A stretch of DNA of 64,000 bases from Nothopassalora personata (taxonomy: Eukaryota > Ascomycota > Dothideomycetes > Mycosphaerellales > Mycosphaerellaceae): NCBI GenBank assembly GCA_033816765.1, contig CM066290.1:4399376-4463375 (forward strand). The letters run 5' to 3'. Positions 13,137 to 24,415 of the stretch are shown here, piece by piece. A program made the translations under genes and the position numbers. The notes below the pieces were generated by a model, which made no database searches, was not told the origin of the DNA, and worked only from the letters and a program-made list of their open reading frames with translations. Each line of letters begins with the position of its first letter. The stretch's first letter is position 1.

Positions 13137-13553
13137 CTAGTTATTTACGGGCATCTCTAGGATATCCGAGAAAGAAACTAGCGAAGGCGATACCTCTACC
13201 CCTAACGCCCGCTTAAGAGACGCTAGCTCCTCGCGCGCCTCTTCCTCCTCAAGCTCCTCTAACTCCTTAGCGACGGCATCGTCGGTACGACGCTTAGCTA
13301 ATTATAGCTGTTTCCGAAGACGGATCTTACGCATCTTTAGCCGTACCTCCTCCTCTTCAATCCTCTTAAGCTCTAGCTTAAGATTATCGCGCGAATCGCG
13401 AAGACGTTCCTACTCCGGACGAGAAAGACGTATATCGTAATCCTTATAGCCTTTCCGAATATAGGCCAAACACTTTCTAGACCGAGAACCTACGATACAC
13501 TTTACTACTACGCCCGAGGATCGAGACTTCTAACAATTCGTGTATAGAGCTAT
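13137..13553 (-). pseudogene. Antisense ORF relic in A1, 139 codons, coiled-coil like
   Basis: On the minus strand a frame of 417 nt runs from a former ATG (ATA after RIP) at 13553 to TAG at 13137. It is rich in Glu, Arg, Lys and Leu, with a stretch like LKLELKRIEEEEVRLKMRKI, suggesting a coiled coil. An N-terminal C-x9-10-C patch (near VVVKCIVGSRSRKC) is also visible. The homologous frame in A2 (55424-55840) has the same length and keeps its ATG. The few stops inside are TAG or TAA. Function is unknown. Confidence 0.6.
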
Positions 13554-13692
13554 TTTAATACTAGAAACTTTAGTATCCTAAGTAAGTCGTTAACGGCGTT
13601 TATAGGAAGAAGAACACATAGTTAACTATTACTATAAGAAATGATAACGGCTTAAGAAGCTTCGGGACGAAGCTAGGCTAAGAAGGGGATAG

Positions 13693-14096
13693 TGTTACGG
13701 AATAATTCCTATAGACCCTAGAATTATAACGATAAGACGAACACGTAACTTATCCTACCTAAGCGCTTAGACTTAGAGCGATTAGACTACTTATGCTTAG
13801 ACTAATTAGACTACTTATACTTAGAATAATTAGACTAATTACCGAGATCTACGAATATCCTTTATATTTAGGAACGCTAAGAACCCGTTATAGCTTCGAG
13901 GCGTTTAACTTACTGTTTAATATTACTATTTAGAATACACTATAACCTAACCTCTACCTTACTACTACTTAGTCTTTATAAGATAAGATAGCTACTGCTT
14001 TATTACTCTCCCTTAACTTCCTATCGGCCCGAGAACAAACCCGATTAAGCTTATCTTCTTAACTTGTAATATTATTAGGTTATACTAAACCTAATA
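13693..14096 (+). repeat. 3' LTR of A1
   Basis: Partner of 7221-7624, with the same 404-bp length, start and end. It is preceded by the purine tract AAGAAGGGGATAG. The following base begins D-old sequence corresponding to D-young 40977, not the continuation of the D LTR found left of A1. Confidence 0.9.
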
Positions 14097-15696
14097 GAAA
14101 TAAACCGAGTATAGTGTTAAGGGTATAGCGCTACTTATAAGAGCTATAGCCCGGGGTCTTATCGTATAATCTATTAGCTTAGAGAATACTATATGTTCTA
14201 GTAGACGCCGCTGTTACTAACCTTATTTAATTCTCGTAGGTACTATCGGTATACGTCGAATTCTCGACTTATTATTTCTCTAACCGTTTTAACCCGCGGC
14301 GCTAGTTTAGCGTTATTATACTAGTATAGTATATTACTATTAATGTAGGTACCGGTACTATTAAGATCGGCTTAGTTAGCTTTATTCATACCGAATTTAT
14401 CGAGGATCTAGTTATAGTTAGTATACGTAACGATACTACTCGTAGTACCGACTTTACCTCGAACGCGGAGGTAGCTAAGCGGGTTAATAGTCTTCTAACT
14501 ACGCTTATTAGGGCGAAACTACGACCCATTTTTCACCTTAATAGCTAAAAAACTCTTACCTTTAAAGAGCTAGTCTTAGACCTTAAGCGTACGCTTATAT
14601 AGGGTATTAGCGGTAATACCGGGATTCGTAATAAAGTAGAGGGCCTTATAGTAGAAATCTCGAACATACTAATCGTATATTATAGCGCTAACCTTACTAT
14701 CCCTCTTAAGAACCTACGAGATAGCATGTTCGAGTATCTTAAGGCCCGCTATCCGGTACTTAGGTAGCTAGTTAATACTATCTACATTAATCGAGTTTCT
14801 AAACTTAACGCTATAGTACCGTTTACTATAGGTGTAGTTAGCGCGCTTAATCCGGAGGGCCTCGTCTTCTTATAGGATCTAATCCTTAAAGACTAATACA
14901 TCCCTAATTATAGCCGAAGGTAATATAGTAAGTATCGGATTACTATTATTAGTTAAGGTCGGAGTAGATCGTAGGGTACTAACCGGTGTACCTAGCGGAC
15001 TACCCTCGCGTATAGGTACGCCGTCTAGCGTTCGGTTAGGCGAGGATCGAGTAGGCGTAGTTATACCCTCGCCTATACTCTCGCCTATACGGAGCTACTT
15101 AAGTCGGCTCGACTTACGACCGCCTCTCGATAGGACTATAGGCTAGGTAGAGGCTAGTAGTAGAGTTAGCGTAGTACTCTTTATACGTTCTTTACCTTTA
15201 CTACCCGGTAGTAGCTAACGTAGCTAAGGCTATTACTAGCTAGATAGTCTAGGTTAATCTATACTATCCTCTAGGGACGCGGACTTCTTAGTAATAGTAC
15301 CCTCTATAAAGTATAGAAGGCTATCCTTATAGACGGCTAGGCGGTATCTTCTAATAATCTCCCTACTCTTAGCCGACTACGGATTAATGCTACGTGCTTT
15401 AGCCTCCCTATCGCACCGGGTAAGATTACTAGGCTCTAGAATTCGCTTACGATCTATGCCCTTACGGCCGATCCTTATACGCTAGATTAATGCCCTCTAA
15501 ATTCTACTAATAGCCCTACTATAGTCTAGGTACTTATTAATAAAGGCCGTAAACTAGCGGCGCCCGCTATTAGTACTATAAAGCTCGGAGATAATGCGTC
15601 AATTAAGAATCTTATTATCTATCTACTATAGCTAGTAGCGGGTATTGATTGATTATTCCATTAACGTGCTATTTGAGTCAAAGACTATGCAACACG

Positions 15697-15714
15697 GGTC
15701 TCGAGAACGAGACC
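15697..15714. other. 7-bp stem, 4-nt loop hairpin near the tail end of S
   Basis: GGTCTCG pairs perfectly with CGAGACC around a 4-base loop (AGAA). A hairpin close to the 3' end could be a recognition structure for a partner reverse transcriptase, but that is inference. Confidence 0.5.
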
Positions 15715-16062
15715 AAAATTTGAGAGAAGGAGAAAAGCCCCGTCGTACCCCGGACGTAAAAACTCCTTAAAAGATGCGAGCAACGCTCGCTATTCGAACC
15801 GTAAATCGAATATATTGCGGCGTAGTACGCGCGTACCCGGTAGTCGTGTCTTGTCGAGAATTGCGGTTTGTCGCCTTGCCCCGGGCGAGACAAGTTTTGC
15901 GCCCGTGTCTCGTTCTTGTTTTAAAAAGCCAAGCCGGCCGTACCCGTACGCACCGAGCAAAATCCCAAGAAACACCCGTTGCCTCTGTTTCAATCCAGTC
16001 GCGTTCTCCGGTCTCGAGTGTAGCTCCTCGGTCGCAGTGGCCTCGCTGTCGTCCCCCCCTCG

Positions 16063-16149
16063 GCCTCTCTTGGTTCCAGCCGTGCAGTATACGTGGTTTG
16101 CGCCCCTAAACGCCTCTCTTGGTTCCAGCCGGCAGTTTACGTGGTTTGC
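16063..16149. repeat. Imperfect tandem duplication inside S
   Basis: Two units of 39 and 38 bases (16063-16101 and 16112-16149) start GCCTCTCTTGGTTCCAGCC and end ACGTGGTTTGC, separated by 10 bases. Confidence 0.8.
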
Positions 16150-17282
16150 CGGGACGACAGGTAGACAGCGCCTTCGTTGTTCGAGCGACGTGTACGCTAT
16201 GTACGTCGCTTTCCCTTCTCGCAGTTCCGGAGTTCTTGTTTGTAGATTTTGAGCGTATCTCGTTCGTTCGGTTCGTCCGACCTGTCTTTTCTTGTTTCGA
16301 GTCGAGTAGGCTTGTATTTTTCGAGAGAGAGAGTCTTAGTTTCTCTTCGTCGTAACGAAGATACTTACGTCGTCCGCCGCGTGAAGGCGCTCTCTATAGG
16401 ACGACTAGTAGCGGGTAAGCGTAGCTCGAAGAGTCTTCTCTCGGTTACGAATCTCTAAACCGGTCTTACGAATCTTACCGACGATAGGAAATAAGACATC
16501 GAGCTTCTTATTACTAAGGAATTTATCCTAGTAGCTCTTGCCTATACCGCTCTTAACTTCCTCGAAAAATAGGTTAACCTAGACGGAGTAGTCTTCGAAT
16601 ACCTTCTCGAAGCCCTTATAGAAGTCCTTTAACACCTTAACCTACTTCTAAGGACTAAGCTCTCGGAACATAATATTAGCGGCGGACTTCGGCGTATTCG
16701 TGTTAGTAAGGATATACTTAACGTTATCCGGTAGGCGAAGGGACTCGAACAAGGTCTAAGGTAGGCGGGTAAGCTTAGTAATAGTACTAGTAAGCGCTAT
16801 ACTCGAGCTAGCCGGGCGTAACGATAGACTAGCTAAAGCTATAATAACTAGGATTCGCTAGTAGTAAGATCGTAAGAGCTAGCTATCTCGTAGTGCTACT
16901 CTAGAGTGTTAGTAAGCTTTAAAAGCTTAGTATTAGGGTAGGGGCTTTAAAGAAGGTTAAGGTCGTAAAGAGAGAGAGGCTAAAGAACCGTCTAATATAT
17001 GTAGTAGTAGTAGATAGATGTGTTAGTAGCTCTAGTAATAGTATTAGTGTTTAAAGAAAAAGAGAGGAAGTAGTAGGTAGAGAGCTACGCTTAAGTATAC
17101 CTCTTAGCGTATGTCCCTATAACCGTTATAAGGTAGTAGCGCCGAGACCGGTCTTATAAGTTGTAAGAGTAGTACTATTAAGGTTATACTAAAGGTCCGA
17201 TAACCCTACATGTAACCGAAAACTAGTGCTAGTAACTACCTAGGTAAGCATTTAGTAGGGGTATACTACGCTATTACGTAAT

Positions 17283-17308
17283 CCGATTTACCGGTCCCGG
17301 GACCGGTA
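17283..17308. repeat. 26-bp palindrome in D-old, ORF3 upstream region
   Basis: Core CCGGTCCCGGGACCGG with ATTTA and TAAAT arms. It contains no CpA or TpG, so it survived RIP intact. It is the counterpart of 43371-43396 in D-young; another copy lies in the gag-pol relic at about 21116-21141. Confidence 0.8.
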
Positions 17309-17452
17309 AATGTAACTCTACTAACTAAGGTCTAACTAAGGTAAGAACACTCTATAAAGTAAAGTCTAGATAACCGAATTGGCTTAATAAACTAAAGGGC
17401 ATACGTAATATATGCCTATGGGAAGTAAACTTTATACGCTATTACTAACTAA

Positions 17453-20400
17453 TTAGTTCTTAGCCTCGATCCTACTAAACTATAAAATTTCGGCTATAGA
17501 AAGGTTATAAGGCCTAACCTATAGCTTCTTAGATTCCGGTTTAGGATCCGATCTCCTTTCGTTAACTCCTATAGGTAGTACGTCTTCGTCGGTAATAGGC
17601 TCGATCTCGTTCGAATTACTACTATCTTCGCTATTAGCGACGCTATTAGCAACTTCTCCCTCCCCTATTACGAGATCGATCCTATTATCTAAGCCTAGTA
17701 CTCCTATGTTATCCGGGCGAAGCTCTAGAACTAGCTTAAGGTTTTCTCGTACCTAAACACCCTTTATTAGCGTACTATTAAGTTCCTTAAGAATATAGGT
17801 ACTAAACTCCCTAGAGACACTAGATACCCGATATAGACCTTACTATCGGTAACCGATCTTACGTAAGAAGTTATCCTTATATAGCTTATCGAACCTAATA
17901 ATAAGGTCGCCCTTCTAGAAACTAATAAAGTTAACATTCCGGTAAGAATTAAAGTAGTCCTTACTAAGTTCTCTTAGTCGCTTCCTTCGAGCATATAGCT
18001 CTTCTAAACTAAGGTCTCGAGCCTAGAGTTAACGCGCACGTATAGTAAGGAGGTCCTTAGTCGTTCTTACCGATCCCTATTAATAATTAGCCTACGTCGG
18101 GTACTTAACCTTAATTAGTAGAATCGTACGATAGCTATATAGGACCTAAGCCGGCGTTATTCTAGTAGTACGATAGGTCGTAGTCCTATTAGCCTATAAC
18201 ATAGCGGGTACTTATTACTTCTATCCGCGGTATATGTTCCTTATAAGCTTTACTAACGCTATAAGAATCGGACGGTATCTAACTTCGACCGGAGTATTAG
18301 ATTACGGATAGTACGGTAATATTCGGATCCTTCGAATACTAAGTCCTACGAGTAACCGCTTAACCTTAGTCGTATAAACCGTAGCGTTATTAAGTACAAT
18401 TTTAGTATAGTAGCCGTGCCTATAGAAGACATCCTTATATAGAAACTTAGTAACCGTCTTAGAGCTAGGAGGTACCCTCGTTACTCTAGCCTCGATCTAG
18501 TTACTAAGTGCTTCGCGCGTAACTAGGAGGTATCTATTTTTATGTACCTAGACGGGGTCCGAGTACTACTTCTTACTAATAACCTAAGGGGTCAATAAGT
18601 GAAGCTTACTAGCGCGCTAGTTGCCTTCGTAAAACCTATAAGGAGCATAACTTCGAACCTATATAGAGACATCGGCAAAGCACCCGTCCTAGTAATACCG
18701 ATCGGAAATAAGGTTATATATGACCTTAGCGCTACGGTAACCGAGTCTCTTATAGTATTCTATAACGATCTCCTTCTAAGCCTTATTATCGTTAATTATA
18801 AGTTGTAACGGTACTCCTCGGCGCTTCTAGAAGAATAGTAATTAGTCCCGGATAAAGAAATTAACGCTCTTCTTTACTAGCCGCCGGTACTTAGTACAGG
18901 TAATACTATTAGGCCGGGTCCTAGTTTCTATAACCTAAGTAAGGTACTAAGAGCTTTTAGAATATTAGTCCCCGAGATGTCGTGTTTTCTATTTTTAACT
19001 AGATAGGTGTCGACCGGCTCCGAGTACCCGAATAGCTTATTATTAATTATCCGGTCGACTTCGTCTTCGCTAGCTTCCCTAGGTTCCTAAGGTGTAGAGG
19101 GCCTACGAGATAGGGTATCTAGGCTAGTATACCTAGCTCCCGTAACGTGCTTTACTTCGAACGTAAATAGCCTAATCTATACGACCTACCGGGCTATTAC
19201 CGAGTTCGGTAGGTCTAAAGCCGGCCGGTTAAGCTACTATACAAGTGTCTTAGTATTAACCTTAAGGATAAAATTTACGTTAGTAATATATCTCTAGATC
19301 TTCTTAAGCCCCTTAAGGACCCTAAGGCATTCCCGCTTACTAGTATTATATCTAGATTCTAACGCGTTCTAGATTCTACTCTTATACCGCAGTGGATAAC
19401 GCCGTTAGGTACTATCTATTAATTCTTAAGAAACGACATATCCCTATCTAGTACCGCTAGCATTAACTAAGATAAAGATAGACCTAGCACTAGGTAAGTA
19501 GTAGAGGGTAACTAAGGCTAGAGCCTATATAAGATATCTAGTAACCTCTTCTTTTGAGAACTGCTCATTTTCTATCTAGGTAAACTCGGCGTCCTTCTTT
19601 AGTAGCTTATACATTAGTCGAGCGATAATAATAAATTAGGGGATCTATATCCGGAAGTATATATATAGCCCTATATAGGTACGGACCTCCTTAATATAGG
19701 TAGGCGTAGGCTATTCTAGGATCTTAGCTACAACCTTTAGGTTAGGATAGCGACTATCCGGGCTAGTAACGTACCTAACGATCTTAAGCTTTTCGTATAA
19801 CTATTAGGATTTACCTCTAGTAACTACCGCACTAGCTCTTTCTAGGTTAGTAAGAACTAGATCTAGGGAAACAATGTACTTAACGACCAATTTCCTTAAC
19901 CTAGGCTCTACTTCTACATTCCTATAGTCCTTAGTTAGTCCCTTAATACCGATGTTATCGAGAAACGGCTTCGCTCGATGCGAGATATAATTAAGTAGAA
20001 TCTTTATTACCGTACGCATAAACTAAGTAACTAAATTAGTAGCTCCTTAAGGTAGAGTCGTGTTACGTACTAGGCTAAGAGGGGTTATAAAGGCTATTAA
20101 GTCCCGGTAGGACTTATCTAAAGTAATCTAATTATAATCTAAAAACAGGTCTATAAGTGAAGCGACTCGGTACCCGGTAAAATCCTCTAAGAAGCTATCC
20201 GTGTCCGGTGGAATGTTAGCGTCGCGTATAGTAACCTTATTTAGGAGTATAGCTAAGTTAATTAACCGATATAGCACATCGCTTCTAGAGGCATTAACTT
20301 TCTTTACGACTAGGAACTAGCTATTAGAATATGCCCCTTATAAGTATTCTAGGATGTTGTTCTTAATCCGGGCTCTAATTATGCGCTTAATAATTGCCCT

Positions 20401-23400
20401 AAGACTTAGGTGCAACCGGATAGGGCGTGCCTACTATAGCCTATAAGGGACCGTATTAATCTTCTAAGGTAGTATAACGTCGTACTTAATTTGCCTTATG
20501 TAACTAAAATCCTAAGCGAGGACTGCCTCCCGGTTATAGAGTATCTTATCGTATAAGGCCCTTTCTATTAGTAATAGCTTAATGCTAACCTTAATTAAGG
20601 TAAGTCGTTCTAGAGTAATCCGGCTACCTCGCTTTATACTTAAGAATTTCTTAGGTAAGTACTTCCCGTTAAACGGACCTTATCCTTTAGGCATCTTAGA
20701 TTCTAGGTATAGTGCCCTACGCTTCTATTCTATATCTCCCTTAACTCGTAATTCTAGGCGTTCGTAAACGCTCGCGTCTACTAGCTTCTTCTTATCCGCC
20801 TTACGTTTATATATCGTAAAGACCTACGGCATCCTAATGTTAGCTATATGTTAGCCTACGTGTTACTTCCGTGCCTAAGTATTTAATATAGATTGCCTTA
20901 AGATCTCGGAGGGCTAATCCCCTTAAACTAAATAAACGTTAGTAATAGAATCTCCCTTAAACGCGCCTATTCTAATTTCTACAACTGGTTCCTTTATTCT
21001 AGTACTCCTAAGCAATCCTAATAAGTGAGCTAAATGGTTACTAGGTGTTAGAGCCTTACCGGGTTCCTATAGATGCGTCGTGTCGTAGTCGTACCCGTTT
21101 TCCTCACTATAGCTATTTACCGGTCCCGGGACCGGTAAATTAAAGTCCGAGGTTTCTCCGAGATAGTACGAGAACCTTACTAATTTTATTAAATCCGGCT
21201 TTAGTAAGTCGGTAGGTTAAGCGCCGTAACTTAACCTACCCTTCTATTTCCCGACGCTTTTAACAGTTCTTAAAGGGTCTTATACCTGTCCGAGCTAACT
21301 AGGGTAGTAAACATAACACTTTTACCTTTACGGCTAGTAATAGTCCCCTCCTATAAACTATTATCGTAGTTACGGGTAGTGAGCCGTACCTTACGGGCCT
21401 ACGGACGTCCTAGGATTATTAGTAAGTTTAGATCCGAGGAGATAAACATGTCTACCTAGTAGTAAACCCTAAATACCTAAACATCTAAATTGCCTATAAT
21501 ACCTTTAAACTAGGCTCGCCCTCTAGTACCTCGAAAGGTAAGCTAAGTACTCGACATTACTAGTAACCTAAACCTATAAGCGTTCCTCTAGCCGATAATA
21601 TTTACCTCGGAACCCTTATTAATTAGGTACCTAATCTAGTTCTTATTTATCCTAAACTCCGCTACTACCTAAGGACTAGGGACTATAGTAAAGTTATTAA
21701 GGACACTAGAGAGCCCGATTTTCTTAACGACATCCTTATATAGCTTAGTAGTAGGGACCGCACCTTAAGAGTAAAGTATAGTTAAATATACTCTAACATA
21801 CTAGGCCTAACTATCTTTACGGAAGACCTCCTTATTATACTTTGGTTTATCTTTATAGGTAACTACTTATCTAGTGCGAACCTTAGGGTCCTTTCCTATA
21901 AGGCGTCGTACTATAGCGAGCTTCTCCTAAAGAGCGAGGGTGTTAGCGACGCGACCGAAGAGGGTAGCTACGAACTAGCAACTATATCGAAACTAATCCT
22001 AGGCATTTACATTAGGAAACGTCGTCTAGAGGATCTAATTAATCTAGTAGATAATACCCTCTTCCTTTATAACCGGGCTATTACTAGCTAAACTATATTA
22101 TCGGACGTAGTTATTAATCCTTATAGTCTTAGTATTCTATATACGCTTCCTTTATGCGAAGGGGGCGTTTACGGGACTAATAGGTATATCCTTAGGCAGT
22201 CCTTTACTAGTATCGTTCTCTAGTTTATTCACTTAGGCATTATTTCTCCTTCCTAGGGTTACCCCGGATTTAGCTAATAATTAAGTTTCGCTTATTTAAG
22301 TACTAACTTCGTTAATTATTTTAACCTCCTACTAGATAATCTAAGCTTACCGGATCTCCTATTCTAATTAAAGGCGAACTTTCTTCGTAGCCTTAGCTCG
22401 GGCTCGTAGATCCTAGGCTAAGGACCGGGTCCTCGGGTACGGATTCTTTAGAATACCTACGGGTACCTTCCCTTTTACTTTATTAGACTATATAGGATAG
22501 GTAGATACCTCGTTAAGCTCGCCTAAGTTAATCGCCTACTCCGCTTTACTTTCTCCGAATAAGACCTAATATGTCCTAGTAGCCTTCTCCGTTTAGCTAG
22601 ACCGTACGTCCTAAGGGCTATACTCTATTAAATGCCTAAAGTTGGGAGGGGGCTTAGAATAATTAGGAGGCGTAACCTTTATTACCCTAGTGTAGTCCCT
22701 ACCTATCTATTACTTACGTAGTGCAGGAATTTTATACTAGTTATTAAACTCGATCGGCCTATAATGTTCTTCGAGTAGAGGGAACATATAGAGTAGTTTC
22801 GGTTTACTATAGTCCCTCCGAAAGTTGAACTTAGTAGGACGCGGATTGCCTTCTTTCCCTAGATACTACTAGTTGTTTGGGGCGAGGTATACGTAGCCCC
22901 GGGATATTAAGGACCTTATCGCCCTATAATTACTAGCCTAGTACTTCGAACTACTATAGTTGTAGTAATAACTATCTATCGCTTTAGACTATTCGCGACT
23001 CTAGGATAGGGGACGCTATATTACGTAAACCTACAGTTTAGTATCTAGGTCGTACCTCTCCGGTTATATAGAGCGTTAATTCTCGCTCGGGTAGAAGGCA
23101 CCCGCGTCCGCGACGCGACCGCGCTAGTATACACGTATACTTATTTTAGCTACCTTCTAGATTAGGTTAATATTAATAATAGTCCTAGAGGTAGCCTTCT
23201 TAAGCGTGTTAATCTTAGGCTTAAGACGTAGCATTTACTTTACGACTAAGCGGTATAGCTAAGGTAAAGTAAGAGGGAAATCTATATATATAGCTTTCTA
23301 TCCCTCCTTACTATCTACGATACTAGTAGCTTTATTAAGGATCCTCTAAAAGTCCCTAAACTTCTTAGGTTACTTTAGGTAAAGCCCGTAAGCCTTATAG

Positions 23401-24054
23401 ACCGCTTTCGCGACTACCTCTAGTAATCCCTAAAGGAGGAGGCGACTCCGGGAGCTATTATCTAAATCCTTAGGTTCAATTAGGTCACTTAAGGATATAA
23501 ATAGGCGGATGAATTCCTTTACATCCTATTCTTTAGGCCTCTTACCTTACTACGCCCTAATAATCTCCTTAAGATATTCCCGACTCCCTAATATCGAGTA
23601 GGCGTTAAACCTTAAGAACTCTAATAAGAACGCACTCCTAAAACGTACCTTATTAGTAAGCTACCTAGGTAGTCTTATAACTACGCGCCGGATAGTAGTT
23701 TCGTAATTGCGCTTAAACCTACCCTAGAAATTATCCTTCTTAATAGATGCCCGAGGCGGATACTAGTCTATTAGGTCGCTAAACCGCTCCTAGAACTTAG
23801 TAGTATTAGTGCTATTAAAGAACGGATTCTTAGCACCTCCTAGAGGTAGAAAGCGAGAGCTAGCGTTTTCTATTACTACTACTAATTGTCTAAAGAGGGT
23901 AGTTATAGTATCTATTCTAATTGTGCTATTCGTTCCTATACCTATACCTAATTTAGCGGCGTTAATTCCGCTTCTCCCTTCTTTACTAGATTTAGGTGTT
24001 TCCCCTTCCTCCGATTCCTCTATCCCCTTATAAGGGATAGAATCCCTATAGACC
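17453..24054 (-). pseudogene. RIP-degraded gag-pol of D-old
   Basis: It aligns with D-young 43538-50117 over gag, protease, RT, RNase H and integrase, with CpA/TpG to TpA changes dominating. At 18741-18752 it has one base more than D-young, which keeps the integrase zinc finger in the same frame as RNase H: the frame reads through LGYRS (ancestrally LGHRS) into NLISDRYY. So gag-pol was once a single ORF in this family. The first 32 or so codons are displaced to 56341-56437 by the A2 insertion. Confidence 0.85.
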
Positions 24055-24415
24055 TATTACGGAATAATTCCTAGGGACCCTAGAATTATAACGATAAGAC
24101 GAACACGTAACTTATCCTACCTAAGCGCTTAGACATAGAGCGATTAGACTACTCATACTTAGACTAATTAGACTACTTATACTTAGAATAATTAGACTAA
24201 TTACCGAGATCTACGAATCTCCTTTGTATTTAGGGACGCTAAGAACCCTTATAGTTTCGATACGTTTAACTTATGTTACTATCTTACTAATTGGAATATA
24301 ACTCTTATTCCTATCATTTATCTTCGCTTAGCTTACTTCAGCCTCTCTAAAGAATACCGCTACGTAACTTAACTTATCTCTCCTTTAAGACTAGCCCTAG
24401 AACGAGACAATAATA
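24055..24415 (+). repeat. 5' LTR of A2
   Basis: Same length (361) as the partner at 55980-56340. The first base pair TG has become TA by RIP. It is followed by CTTTAAACGCCC, shared with A1. Confidence 0.9.

Larger units (their letters stand above)
7221..14096 (+). mobile_element. A1: chromovirus-type Gypsy element, RIP-degraded, with 404-bp LTRs
   Basis: Two 404-bp LTRs (7221-7624 and 13693-14096) begin TGTTACGGAATAATTCC and end AACCTAATA. Between them on the plus strand are gag with a zinc knuckle, aspartic protease, RT (YIDD), RNase H, integrase and a chromodomain. A purine tract (AAGAAGGGGATAG) precedes the 3' LTR. Between pol and the 3' LTR lie an antisense tRNA-like gene and an antisense ORF, both also present in A2. 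The flanks CTAGA and GAAAT are not a target duplication. They correspond to D positions about 1.66 kb apart, so the insertion is associated with a deletion or ectopic recombination in D-old. Confidence 0.9.
15645..16404 (-). mobile_element. S: 760-bp RIP-free insert with 13-bp target duplication, SINE/LINE-like
   Basis: It interrupts the ORF3 relic; the D-young sequence continues on both sides without it. It is flanked by the same 13 bases, CTAGTAGCGGGTA (15632-15644 and 16405-16417). On the minus strand it ends in AATCAATCAA, a short simple tail, which together with a target duplication longer than 5 bp suggests target-primed (LINE/SINE) insertion. Unlike its surroundings it is full of CpA and TpG, so it arrived after RIP or escaped it. 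Several short open frames cross it on both strands and none looks like a known protein. No clear A/B boxes were found. Confidence 0.7.
14097..16842 (-). pseudogene. RIP-degraded copy of D ORF3, truncated at its 3' end
   Basis: It aligns base for base with D-young 40977-42937, the 967-codon third ORF, apart from the S insertion at 15645-16404 and small indels. Almost all differences are CA to TA or TG to TA, giving many TAG and TAA codons, and the start ATG is now ATA (16840-16842). The last roughly 940 bases of the gene are missing at the A1 junction. It shows that ORF3 was already part of the D family before RIP. Confidence 0.85.

Noticed and set aside
15774..16458. Several overlapping open frames of 67-145 codons on both strands
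   Set aside because: They all cross the RIP-free insert S, which simply has fewer stops than its surroundings. None shows a domain or coherent composition, and they overlap in conflicting frames.
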